Below, in pieces: positions 13,872-26,622 of a stretch of DNA of 64,000 bases; the first letter of the stretch is position 1; every line of letters begins with the position of its first letter. The notes below the pieces were generated by a model. That model saw only the letters and a program-made list of their open reading frames with translations, was not told the origin of the DNA and searched no databases. Location of the stretch: assembly GCA_005281725.1 (NCBI GenBank), contig SSBO01000008.1, forward strand, positions 2,232,001-2,296,000. The letters are read 5' to 3'. Source of the DNA: Wuchereria bancrofti (lineage: Eukaryota > Nematoda > Chromadorea > Rhabditida > Onchocercidae). Position numbers and translations under genes: made by a program.

Positions 13872-14162
13872 AGTGTTATCATTATGGATAAGTTATGATA
13901 AGTATTATCATTATGGATGAAATATGACAAGTATTATTATTATGGATGAGATATGATAAATATTATCATTATGGATGAGATATGATCAATATCATCATTA
14001 TGGATGAGTTATGATAAGTATTATCATTATGGATGAGATATGATAAATATTATCATTATGGATGAGATATGATCAATATTATCATTATGGATGAGATATG
14101 ATCAATATTATCATTATGGGTGAGATATGATAAGTATTATCATTATGGATAAAATATGATAT
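13872..14162. repeat. 29-bp tandem repeat array
   Basis: About ten copies of a 29-30-bp unit carry the core ATTATCATTATGGATGAG followed by ATATGATAAAT. Each unit contains an ATGATAA...TTATCAT dyad, so neighbouring units can pair as short hairpins. Copies vary at one to three positions and the first copies are more diverged. Confidence 0.9.
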
Positions 14163-15140
14163 AATTTTCCCATTAACACAGGTAACCAATCTATAGTAGT
14201 TGTCGTGTAATACACTTTTTCGATACAATAAAAGTTTTGAGCCAAAAAAAAGTGTCACTTTCTTTATTATTTAGAAATGGACAATTCATTGACTACTTTT
14301 AAGTAAGACTGACTGCAGTAAATGAAAAGTTAGAACTTATAATTTCTCTTTTCGAAAAAAAAAAAAAAAAACGAAAAACGAAAAACTACTTCAATTGGTA
14401 TTTTCAAATGTGCTTTTCCATTATTTCTAAACTCATAAAAGCACTCGGATTTATCTTCAACAATAATATGAGAAAGTGAATTTTTCCTGAAAAGCTATTT
14501 CCTTAAAGCTATTTTTCGTTTCAAAAAATGCTCCAAATCAATTCTACAGCACTTTTTCTTTTCTTTTTTAAAATTTTGAAATTTATGTGATTTTCATCAT
14601 ACTTTTTATCCTATACTATTCCAAAAAAGAAAAAGCTACTCATTTTAATGTGCCTTATAATATTATTTCATTCAATGTCGCCTATATGTGTCATAGCCTT
14701 ATGTGTCATAGTTTGATCAATAAGTCTGGCTGAAAATATCGCTAATAATTGAAATTCAAAAATGCCCTAGGATGATGTTCCTCTACATGCCTTAGCAATA
14801 AAAAAAAAAAAAAAAGAGAAAGGCATTTGAATGAAAAATTATTTCTGAAACAAACGAATCTGCTGATGAATGACAAAGAAAGGGAAAAAAGAAGAAAAAA
14901 AAAAAAATCGAAATTTGAGATATCACTTGCAGACTTAACACACCGAAATGGAAAGCTAAGAAAATTGGGGAAAAGAGAAATAAAAGCGCACAATGTTTAA
15001 TTCGCTATGAACACATCCTTCCTTCAAAATTCAATTTATCATCTCATTGCATTGAAAGTGTCCATGACAGCACTGAATATTTCTAAAGCTTGAAACAATT
15101 TTTATTGCTATTATTTCATTGAAAATGAAATAATACAATT

Positions 15141-15255
15141 TTCGTTTTATTATTTATTTATTTACTTATTTATTTATATTGATACTATTATTTATTTATT
15201 TATTTACTCATTTATTTTATTATTATTATTATTATTAATTATTACTATTATTGAT
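15141..15255. repeat. ATTT/ATT microsatellite cluster
   Basis: Interrupted (TTTA)n blocks are followed by (TTA)n. A similar (AAAT)n block occurs at about 16070-16125. Confidence 0.85.
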
Positions 15256-18039
15256 CGCTGTTGTATTCTTTTACAGTTGAAGTAAATTTTAACATACTAA
15301 AAGTTATTTTTCGGTGTACTGTAAAGAGTATTGAACAGAATAATTACTATCAGAAAGTTTAAAATGAAAAATATCAAAATAATTCGTATGTTTCATTCAC
15401 TACAGACATGCATGCATTTTTTTTCTGTTTCAAATTTGTGGAAAAAAATTTTAATTATTTGATTTAAGATATGAAATTTACTCTTTTTAGAGTATCAATA
15501 TGAAATGGATGAATCGCTTGAAACTATGTTTAAAGAAGTTAAATACTTTTGTAAAAAAAAATGAACATAAAAAATATTCTCATTTTTACAAAAAATTCAA
15601 TCAAAATCTGGTAGAAGTTCATTTCTTGATGTCATTTAATAGATAGTTGAAATATGGAGAATTATTCCATGTAAACAACTTAACTCTAAATGATTTCTGA
15701 TAATTGATGATAAGTAAGTTTGATGAGTAAGTATCACATGTGATTAGTCATAATAAAATATAACATTTCTTGGAAAAGTTCAGTAAATTTTAATATCATT
15801 CTCACAAATAGTTTAAAATTTTGCTATCAGCAAAGAGAATGCTTCAATAACTAATTAAATTTAATAACTAATTTAATAAAATTGAGAGGAAGCAATGAAA
15901 GAGATTCAATAAACAATCAATTTATTTTTTGCACTAATAATAGTCATTGTTCAGCACTTTTGGAACTAAAAGTATCAAAAAGGAATTTATTAGTTGTTGA
16001 AAGATTGTATTAATGAAAATAAAAGGAAATTTACATATATCGGTCAACGGATGAGACAATTTGATTAATAAAATAAACAAATAAATGAGGGAATGTATAA
16101 ATAAATAAATAAATAAATAGGAAATAATGAATGGAATGTACAGTTAAGATCAGAAAAACTGATCGGAATAGAATTTCTATAAACACAAAATAGAAAAGTC
16201 ATCATGAAAACTGGTTTCAATTTTATTTTCTAACCCAATACTTATTATATTACTTTCAAAAAATTCTTAATAAACAAAAAAAAAAAAAAAAGAGAAAAAA
16301 AAATTGAAAGAAAAAAGATTTGAATTTCACATGTTGTTTTTGTGTAACAGTACTTTGTGGTAGCAAAAATGAATGAATCATTTAGTCAAACAGATGAATT
16401 GATTCATCAAATTCTCGAAGGAGTTCAAAAATCTCTACTCAAAACTTTGGAGCAATTTTAAAATTGAAATAAAAAATTGAAATTGCTTTTATAACAATAT
16501 ACAATTTTTTCATTTTTAGCTATTTATTATACTATTTTAGTTGTTATTGATATCATCATTATCGTATATAGTAAACAACCATTTATTTCCTTGGTAATTA
16601 TTTTATTAAATTATTCAATTTTAGCATCATTAGCAGACGTTAAACATTTCTAGAAGATATTTCACTTAATGATAGCTAATTGATAGCTAATGGTACTTGC
16701 CATTATTATCAGTAATCCTAATTACAATTATATTATCAATGTATATATTTGAATATGATGTCAATATTATTATTATTATTTGAATCATTTGTTGATTTAT
16801 AATCTTAATTTACGTATTTGTCCCATTTAAGACAAAAGGTACTGTCTCATTAAGTCTTAATTATAAATAATATTAAACATTAAAAAGAGTCGACTTAACC
16901 TCAATGATTGAAACTAGAATTTAATTAAATTTGATGAGAAAGAATAAATTGCATGACTCATTACTGAAAATATGATCAATGAAGGGAACAAAATTTATAC
17001 GTCATAGTTACAAGTGGTTTAAATTAATTTATTTTCCAGTGCAAACTTCAATTTTAATCCTCATACATTCCAATTTCTCTCGAAACTTCGATTGAATTTA
17101 CTAAACAAGTAAAGGAATGGTCAAATTCGAAAATTTATTTTTCGGACTAAAATAACGTATTTGTAAATCCCATTTTTTTCTTTTTTTTTTTTTTGATTCA
17201 AAAACTGGATTGAATAGAGAAGAAATGAATTTTAGTAAAATCATTCAGAAAAAAAAAAACCTTACATATTAATTTGCATTTAAAATGTTACATGTCTGGA
17301 ATTAAGCTTATTAATCCGAATGATAGGTAAATTATTAAAATTTAGATTAATTCATTTTCTAGCAAAAAATTTTAACCTCAATCTTCCCGAAACTTAAGTT
17401 GAACTTATTAAATAAGTAATCACTATTCACTATCACAAGCATCAATGCTAATCATCCTTGCTATCTACTTTTGATCATATTATATTTATAAATTTTTCTG
17501 ATATTTATAATTTAGATCTAATATTTATAAATTGAATTAAAAAAAAAATGAATGCTTGAAAATATTATCCTTAATTTGTTCCATAAATAACATCGGAAAA
17601 GTAAAAAAAAACTCTGATTTATCAGTGAAGATATTAATTATATAATAAAAAAAAGATTGCATAAATTAATTAAAATATTTTTTTTTAGATCTTCGAGTAG
17701 AATTGAATGATAACAAAATAATTTGTGAGGACGATAATATATTTAAACTAATTTTCCTCATTTCTATACTACATCTAATTTCCTTGATAAGTTTTAAAAT
17801 CTGAATTATCAAACATTTGAATTTTTTTTTTCTTATTTCGAAAGATTTCAATATGATACTATTTATGATGCTAACAATGCTTATCATCTCATGTTGATAA
17901 TATATTCCAAATTTGAATAATTTTTATAAAACATTAAAACAATTTAAAAAAAAAAAAAACTTTTCAAGCAATGATTATCTGATCTTATCGATTATATATC
18001 CAAGTATAAATGATTAGCCTTAATGAATTAGCTAAATAA

Positions 18040-18260
18040 AAAATTTTGCGGTTCGAAAATTTGATAAAAGCGCAGATTGCTATTAAAACTACTGAAAATA
18101 GAGAGCGAGAAGGCCTATTATGATCGAATGCTAAAACTATTGATGAAAGAAGATGGAAGAGAAGATGGGCGGTAATGGCGCTGTTAGTCTGCTTGGTGAC
18201 GATTGGATGAAAATTTTGTTTGCTTTCAGTGCATTCGAGATAAATTGCCGAAAATCTGAC
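18040..18260. other. GC-richer island in the desert
   Basis: About 220 bp of clearly higher GC content and normal complexity lie between long A/T tracts. Both strands are open over part of it: plus strand from ATG at 18153, minus strand from ATG at 18272. Neither product is recognisable. It may be a regulatory element, an exon of an unrecognised gene, or nothing. Confidence 0.35.
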
Positions 18261-21200
18261 GTTTATATGCAATCTAATTTTTTTGTTTTTCTATTTTTTT
18301 TTTTTTTTTATAGAAAAAGGAATAAATTCTTGTCGTCAAAAAAAAAAAAAAGAAAAAAAAAAAGGTGCTGAAAAAATTGTTTGCTTGAAGAGTTAGCTGA
18401 TTAATTATAATTTCTTAACAGACTTAACTGATTAATTATAATTTTTCAAAGATTAGATGAATTGCAGTCGGAAATTTGAAACAAATCGATATTTCTTTAC
18501 AACATCAATTGAAAAGGTCTTAGCAAATAATTAATACTTGTGTATTTTGAATGAAGTGATAAAATAAATTTCATTTAGACTTCAAGTCAAAATACTCAAT
18601 CATTTATCACTCAAATGTTTATCTAAATTATGCTCACCGTTTAATCATCTGATTACTTATCAATTTGATCATTTGACAATTACTGACACTATCCTCTTCA
18701 TTTATTCAAGCGAAATAATCCCTTTTCAATGGAAAAATTATTTACACTTGTCACATATTGTCCTTTAAATATAATAAGAAGGTTATTGACACCATAATTC
18801 TATATTTATGTGAAGTCAATGCATAATACTCATTTCTCTATTTGATGTGACAGAAATTATGTATGATACAAGGTGTGAATGTTACTACTGTATGGATAAT
18901 TTACTAGTGATTAATGACTGATATGATAACAATAAATTATAACATCTCAATTTATCACTGCAGCAAGTAAAATTAAAGTTATGCAAAAGTCACACCAACT
19001 AGAGAATATGCTAAATCATAAAACAATTAAAAGTTAAAACTGAAAAAAAATACTGTAACTGATAGTGCGTGAATAATTTTAGGATTAGTACGAATTAAAT
19101 AGTAAGTTACACTATCATTGTTCTGAAAAAATTACTGAAAAAGTAATTAATGTTTACTTAACTATTTGGTAGACAATTAATTAGTAGTAATAATGATTAG
19201 TTTGTCTAATATCAATAAATACTGCTTTAAGTTACTAATTAAAATTTGAATTGCTTGTTTTTTTTGAGTATATCATTGCCACCTATCTTCTCATACATCC
19301 ATTGCTGAGTCATCAAAATAAAAATAGTGCAAGAATTACTAATTTACCTTTTAGAAGAAACAGTAATTTGAAAATTTCATTTCGCAACAGAGAAATGAGA
19401 TCAACAAATGACAAAGACGAGACACGAAGAACTAAAAAGGATAGAATTTAATTAGTATACGTCATACAACTGATCATCTATAACTCTAAGGAATACTATC
19501 TGACTAATTGTATACTGATAAAATAGAATTAATTTTTCATAAATTTAAGCGATGACTCATATGTACTTCAAAAAAAAAAAAACAAATGATTCCTTTTTTG
19601 TACAGTAATTTGAATAATTTACATATTGTATGAGTAAATAACTTAGCTTTTGTTGGCTTTTTTTTTTATGCTTTATGCCAGATGTCATGATGAGCCTTAA
19701 AAAAAAAAAAAGAAACAAATTAAACAAATAGTACTGAATGTATTAGACATTTTACTATTAGCCAAATGTATAGTTTTCTGTTTTATTAATTGAATCATTT
19801 GGTTTGCAAAAATTATGGCAAAATTAAATTAAATTAAATAATTCAATAAATTAGATAGATAAAACGGATTATGAACAGAGCCATTGATGATAAATCAATT
19901 TCAAAAAGAAAATAAAAACAAAAAAAGGAAGTTAGAATTGATTAAAATTAATAAATGATAATATGTTCCATAAAACATTCGGCTTGGTAATATGAAAAAT
20001 GAAAATTATCAGAAACAATGAAAAAGGAAAAAGTGTAAAATGAAGATTTTTCTCTCCTTTCAAAATCATCAATTTTTCTTCGTTAAACCGAATTTTAAAT
20101 TTTATTGAACTGTGCAAAAAATCCAAGTGAGATGAAATTTGTTAATTTTTTGTTGTTCGTTCGCACTGATCTTTAAATTTCACTAAAAAAAATCCACCAT
20201 AGTTAAGAAATTCAAATTGAATTGAAATTAATTCATTTATAATTAATTTAATGAGATTAATCTGATTTAAAACTACCTAATCAAAGTAAATATATTAAAA
20301 AATAAAAATAGCATTTTAAAGTATTTCCAATACTTATTTTTAAAATACTAAATTTTAAATCGATGTTGTATGACTTTAAACAATTTTACTTTGTTGTTTA
20401 CTTAAACAAATGAAATTTTTGTTATTTTTTTTATGTACTTTAAAAAAAAAGATTAATGAGAACACAGAAGGATAAGCTAATATCCTTGGAGGAGCAAAAA
20501 CTTTAGCAATTTCAAAACACAAAAATTTTAAATTAAAATCTATTGTAATGTTAAAATCTATTGAAATTGAATACGCAAAAGCGACGTATGGAATTTTACA
20601 ATAATACGTACGCATATAATTTATGCATAACAATGATTAATCAAACATTTTAGTAAGAAAATGGAAAATTTTTTAGCAAAATATAAAGTGATAAACTGAT
20701 GAAATAGTTTGAGAATTGAAATTTGATGAGACTTTGAATTTATAAAAATAAATGAATAAGCAAACAATTATTTTAAACATTTCGAGTGCTCTCTGATTAA
20801 TTGCTTAGACTGTTGTTGTTGTTGTTATTAGTGTAAGGTAATCCTGTTTATTTTCTAATATTTCATTTGTTGATGAGTCTCCGGTTGTTGATGAATCTCC
20901 GAAAAACTCTCCGGTTGAAAGAGTCAGAAGGAAGTAAGAGAAACGATGAAAATGAAATCAGGAAACGGAAACAACGGAAAAATGAAAGAATAAAAATGAT
21001 TAGACAAATAAGTAATGATAACAAAAGATGAAAGAAACATCAGTGATTCAAATCGAATTAGAATCATCAGCAATTGATCTATTTGTTAATGTTTGGGTAC
21101 TTTTTGCTAATTAACACAACGGATCACTTGCAACTCAGTCAATTCTGCAGAATGTGCAAGAAAGTTTATTCAACATTTAGCCAAAATATTTTGGATTCTT

Positions 21201-22237
21201 GCATAATAATTTGAATAGTTAAATGTTTATTATGTACCGATGCAATTGCATCCATAATTCCATTTTTTTTTTTTATTTCGCCGGAAAATTTACATTTTCC
21301 CAGAGATAACATAGCAATAATAGTAATTTAATAATAATAATGATAAATAATAATAAATAAATAAGTAATAAATTGCAAAATGATAGTGATAATTAATAAT
21401 AATATTAATATCAATTAATAATAATAACAATAATAGGAAGAAACAACTTGTAAAAGTAATAACATTAATGCTATGATTTTCAAAATTAAAAAAAAAAAAG
21501 ACTGAATGTCGCTGAATATATTTTACAAATTTTTGAATTGGCAGTAAATTTTTTGTTATGAAAATTATATGGGAATTACTGTGTCCCTGAAAAATGTGAA
21601 ATTGTTTTTTCTTTTTTCGCACTAAAAGAGAATGAAATAGAAGAAATCACTTCAATTATAATACATACATGTCATATGCTTTGTAATTATCAAATATGAA
21701 GTTTTATATCATTTTTATCTGTATTTATCATATCAGTTAATGATAACAGTTTATAATAATTGAAGTTCACTTGGAAAATTTGCTTCTTTTATTTAAATTT
21801 CAGTATTTTTAAATTTTTTTGTTCGAAATTTTCACTAACAAATCATTGAAATTTTCATTGAGAAAAAAATGCAATAAACAGTAATGGATTAGTTAAATTT
21901 AAATGAATTTTGCATTTTTTGATATGAATAATTTAACTGATAATATGGACTGACTGATAATCAATCATTTAAATATTACTTCTCAATAATAAATAATGAG
22001 TCATGAACTGTTTTCCATTTCTTTTTTTGTGATATTAAAATTATGATGGATGGATGATGTTACAACAAAAATGTTAACTGTATAATTTCATAAATTAAAT
22101 TCAAAAAGCAAGAAGACAACAGGTAAATTCAATTATCAGTAGCTTAACTTTTATCATTTCAATTATCAGTCGGTCATTCTTGCATCGATATTTGTATCGC
22201 ATTAAACAATTCCCGGTGATATGATATAAGAAAGATG

Positions 22238-22275
22238 TAATTTATCATATCATATCATATCACATCATATCAGAT
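22238..22275. repeat. (CATAT)n microsatellite
   Basis: A short run of CATAT pentamers with one variant copy. Confidence 0.85.
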
Positions 22276-23333
22276 TTAGTGTTTAAATATAAAACACTCA
22301 TTGTTACATTTAATTTCTTATTTTTTTTCCATTTAATTCTTCAATTTTCCATAACTATCAGTAATATATTATCACAGTAATAGCTTACCTTTCATTTCAA
22401 CACTGCTATTATTAAATTCTAAGATATAAAAAAATTAAATTGAATAAATTCAATTTGCTTTTTCAGGTTCAAAAGTATATGTTTGAAAGTTTCTACAGCT
22501 AATTTGAAGAGAATTTCTAACAATAAAATCTAGGAATATTGATCAGTAATCAATTAATCTACCGCATTTTCCGCACCACCTACCCAAGAGAGAATATTTG
22601 ATGGAAGCAAAATTTAAATAAAACAAAAATGAAATCACTTATTGATATTTTGAGGTTTGTACTATTCCTATCGTTATAGTCTCATGTTAAGTTGAAAAAT
22701 TAAAATCTAAGAACAGTTTTTTAAAAAAATCAAATATTAAAATTTAAAACAATGCTGGAAATTCATTACTGTCCAAAAAATGATTCAATCAGAAAAACGA
22801 TTTAAATAGTTAACAAAAGAAAATGAATAAAATATTCCAATGTATCTTTCTGGCAATTTATCTTTTAATTGCTTTCATTGATCATAAATGTAATTAATTA
22901 CTCATTTGGAACAGTAATGAACACAAAACTTTAATAATTATATAAAATAGAAAAAGAAAAAAGATTTTTCAGTATTACTTTGCTAAATATAAAAGTACAA
23001 TAAATTCACAAAAAAGTTATAAAAATATAACAAGTTTATAAAATATATCATTAAAAAAAATTAATTGTAATCATTATTGTATTTACTTGCAATAAACATT
23101 TTCAAAAAATTTTCCCTTATTTTAATTTTGATAACAAAGTATGTTTATCAAACAGAGAGTTCTTTTCAACAAAATTTAACTTTTTTTCTATTAATGAAAT
23201 ATATACCTACTGCTAATAAAACCTTATAATAGTTATATCTATTTAATTTTTTTTTTAACCGCTAATTGTTCAATTAATTTTTTTTTTTTCATTTTAAACA
23301 ATTAATTAAAGCCTATTTCAGACATGCAATTTA

Positions 23334-26300
23334 TCAATTTGCAAATTTGATAAATTGACAAAAAAGCAAAATAAATATGATTGAAAATGAACAAATATTA
23401 TTAATGCAATTTGCTTTCGATGATATTTTTTCAATAAATTTCAAATGAGCAAATGTTTTGCTCATTATTTCTTCACCAATTTTAGCATTGCATGCATCAT
23501 TCCCACGACAACAACATAATCTTCCAATTTTTCGCTCATTGTATTGCTGAAAAAAAAAAAAAAAGGAAAGAAAGGAAAAAAAAAAACTTCGACATTTTTT
23601 TTTTTTATAATTTAAACATGAAAGAATTCTATTACAATGATGCATCCTCATTTAATAATACTAAGGTATTCGTGTCGTTGTACTATAAATTTTCTTACTA
23701 ACTAAATTTCTTTCTTTTTTTTTTTGTCATATATGTTTTTTTTTTAGATTTGTCTAATTTTTTATTCGTTATATTTAGTTTCATATATGGATAAAATGCG
23801 AACTGATGAATTCAATTTGTAAATTTTTGATAACTTCTAGTTATTAATTATTTCTCATTATGAATAAATTCTAGCAAAGTATTGCCATGAAATTATATAT
23901 ATATAATTAATCATATATTAATTAATTAAAAGTTATATAATTAATTATAAGTTTACTTTTGAATAAAGATCCAAACAGGCTATTATAGTATCATTGATAG
24001 TATCAGTTTCATCAACAAACTGATTACATCTTGGTTGCTCCAATAAATCATCCATATCATCAAAGTAGACACGATTTGCTATACGCTAAAAAAAAAATCA
24101 ATAATTGAAATTTAAAGTGTAAATTTCATTTCAAATCAATAATAGCTAAAATGAAATTGGAGATTTAATAATATGCTTAAAAAAAAAATAATATATCAAA
24201 TAAGTATGGATCGGATGTATTGGAATCATTTTTATTACAATTTTTACTACAAATTAACATTTCAATGGCATTGATAGGTAAGAAATTATAATATTAATGG
24301 AATAGCAAAAAAAAAAAAAAAAATAGAATAGTAATTTTGAAATCCATTTCAGATTTACAATCCAAATAATATGATTTTAAAATTTCACACGAATATGATA
24401 ATTCAAATAATGATAGTAATTCGAATTATTTAATTAAAGAGCCTACGACTGATGTTTGTCGATCCATTTTGATCCGTTTCAAAGCTCGCGATTGGCAACT
24501 TCGTAAAACTACTTTACTCCCGTCGCTATTCTGAATTGATAATTAAAATTATAATAATTAAAATTTAATTAGTCTAAATGTTAATAATTAAAAAAAGGTA
24601 ATAATTAAAATTAATTTAGATGTTAGATTTAATGATTTTTAGACTATTCTACAACATTCTTTTTTTTTCCCTTCAATGATGACCCAAATATTTGTAACTA
24701 ATTCATTGAAAAGTTAAAAAAATAGAGAAGTGAGAAGTAGTGAAAGGATGATAAAGGAAGAAAAAAAAAAAAGTAGCAATGACAAAGATGACATTAGAAA
24801 TCATCTATTTCATTCTTTCCTTCATCAAAAAAAAAAACATTAGTTGATAATTACAATACAAGAGAATAAAAATTCCTTTCAATAATATCCTTGAAAATGT
24901 TCAAAAATTTCAAAAATTTCAAAGGATATTTTTTATTATCATATAAATTTGAAATTTTGCAAATCTCTTTAGTAAAACAAATAAAAAAAGAAGCAGTACT
25001 TGAAAAGTCTCAAAATTTTAGAAAAAAGAAATTCATAATTGATATATTTAAATTATCATTTTTATGCAAATACCTGTCAATTTTACTTATCACAAATATA
25101 TAATTTAAGTTTCTTGAGACAAAAAGAAGTATTCTATGCAAATACTTGTTAATTACAAAAATATATAATTTAAGTTTTCTTGAGAGAAAAAAAAAGAGTA
25201 TAAAAGTATTTAAAATTTAACAATTTTACAAAAAGATTTATGATCGTGCTTTTTTTTTTTCTTCTTCAATTTCAATAGTTAAAATTAAACAAAAAGTAAG
25301 AAAGAGTACATATTTGAAATAAGCAAAACACCATGGATCAATGCAATTCTTGAAATGTGCCATTGATTTATCGTACTGATAGTTATAAACACAATTTTGA
25401 AAGCCAATTGTCATTATTGGTTTTACATTTAAAAAATTATAATTGCACATATCCTAAAATATTGGAATAATTTAATTCTATCTTTACACTTTTATCTTAA
25501 TTTTTCTTTAACCTTTACTCTTCTATAACTTTTGGAATAATTTAATTCTATCTTTACACTTTTATCTTAATTTTTCTTTAACCTTTACTCTTCTATAACT
25601 TTTGGAATAATTTAATTCTATCTTTACACTTTTATCTTAATTTTTCTTTAACCTTTACTCTTCTATAACTTTTGGAATAATTTAATTCTATCTTTACACT
25701 TTTATCTTAATTTTTCTTTAACCTTTACTCTTCTATAACTTTTGGAATAATTTAATTCTATCTTTACATTTTTATCTTAATTTTTCTTTAACCTTTACTC
25801 TTCTATAACTTTTGGAATAATTTAATTCTATCTTTACACTTTTATCTTAATTTTTCTTTAACCTTTACTCTTCTATAACTTTTGGAATAATTTAATTCTA
25901 TCTTTACACTTTTATCTTAATTTTTCTTCAACCTTTACTCTTCTATAATTTTCTTCTTACATTCATCCTATTTTACTTTATTTTCTTTTTAATCTATTCA
26001 AAATCACACACATAACTTGTAAAAAAAAAAAAATTAAATGAAATTATTTTGGAAAAATTTATGTGAAAATTTTTTCCTCAATATCCTAAAACAAACACTG
26101 TACAATCATTCTAGCTAGTTTGATTTTTTTGTTGATTACACCAAATTTAAATTAGTTAAAGTGGTCTTTTTTTTCCGAACAAAGAAAAATCTGCAATTTA
26201 ACTTAAAATTTCAAAAAAGAAAACGAAAGTTTGAAATAGTTTAACCGCTTCATTGCAACAACATTTAATATTATCATTGCCACGATCGAAACAACCGGTC

Positions 26301-26613
26301 GAATTGAGTCGTCCACGAAGTGATTCGTGATTTGCGCAATATTTTGACGTATCACAATCAAATAAACCCGTAATTTTATCATGAAAACACCAACCGAACA
26401 AATTATTTGTTTCACAAATACCCTTAAATTTGAATTTCCAAAACAAATAAGATAAAATTTTATCCTTTTTTTTTGAAATATAAGAATTAGTTAAAATGTA
26501 ATAAATTTTTCACATTTTAACTGAAAGACTAGAGAAATTGAATTTACCTTCACACTGTCAACACAATCTCGACAATCAGTTGACCCGAAATACAGGAATA
26601 TAAGTAGTAGCAT
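23334..26613 (-). CDS. Two-module cysteine-rich secreted/anchored protein (CCC-x3-D-x-CN repeats)
   Basis: Six exons assemble into a 270-residue protein: 26548-26613, 26246-26422, 25310-25453, 24447-24530, 23957-24085 and 23334-23546. Every exon is a multiple of three and every intron is GT-AG in phase 0, so the frame stays open throughout. The start MLLLIFLYFGSTDC is a short hydrophobic signal-peptide-like segment. Module 1 (about residues 15-85) has spaced cysteines ending CCCNEADMCN. Module 2 (about 100-220) has CIDPWCFAYFKY, RSC, RCNQ and IAC and ends CCCRGNDACN. The tail carries a hydrophobic stretch, SFSIIFILLFC, ending close to the stop, which suits a GPI-anchor signal or a terminal membrane segment. 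The CC-x(n)-D-x-CN ending is typical of Ly6/uPAR and activin-receptor-type three-finger domains and of nematode cysteine-rich secreted families. Which of these applies is inference. ATG lies one base after a TTTACAG acceptor, suggesting trans-splicing. Function is unknown. Confidence 0.75.
25461..25950. repeat. 70-bp intronic tandem array
   Basis: Seven head-to-tail copies of a 70-bp unit containing TTGGAATAATTTAATTCTAT and AACCTTTACTCTTCTATAAC are almost identical, with single-base changes such as CACT/CATT and TTTA/TTCA. The array lies within the 25454-26245 intron of the CCC/CN gene, a few bases from the acceptor of the 25310-25453 exon. On the transcribed strand it is purine-rich. Confidence 0.95.
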
Positions 26614-26622
26614 GCTGTAAAT
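26614..26622 (-). promoter_or_regulatory. Putative spliced-leader acceptor before the CCC/CN gene
   Basis: On the minus strand a U-rich stretch and TTTACAG stand one base before the ATG at 26613. No matching upstream exon was found, so trans-splicing to a leader is the simplest reading. A distant cis-spliced exon is not excluded. Confidence 0.45.

Larger units (their letters stand above)
14163..23333. other. AT-rich gene desert
   Basis: About 9 kb with no recognisable gene. Open frames of up to about 110 codons occur on both strands. They are rich in Phe, Ile, Lys and Asn runs, as expected from A/T tracts, and lack conserved motifs. Microsatellites and a few GC-richer islands, listed separately, are the only structure I can support. 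Confidence 0.55.

Noticed and set aside
21290..21622. Minus-strand 110-codon frame
   Set aside because: Almost entirely Ile, Asn, Tyr and Leu from (ATT)n sequence; no evidence of coding.
25461..25950. Possible CRISPR-like array
   Set aside because: The 70-bp units are directly adjacent with no unique spacers, and the sequence is eukaryotic nuclear DNA. It is an ordinary tandem repeat.
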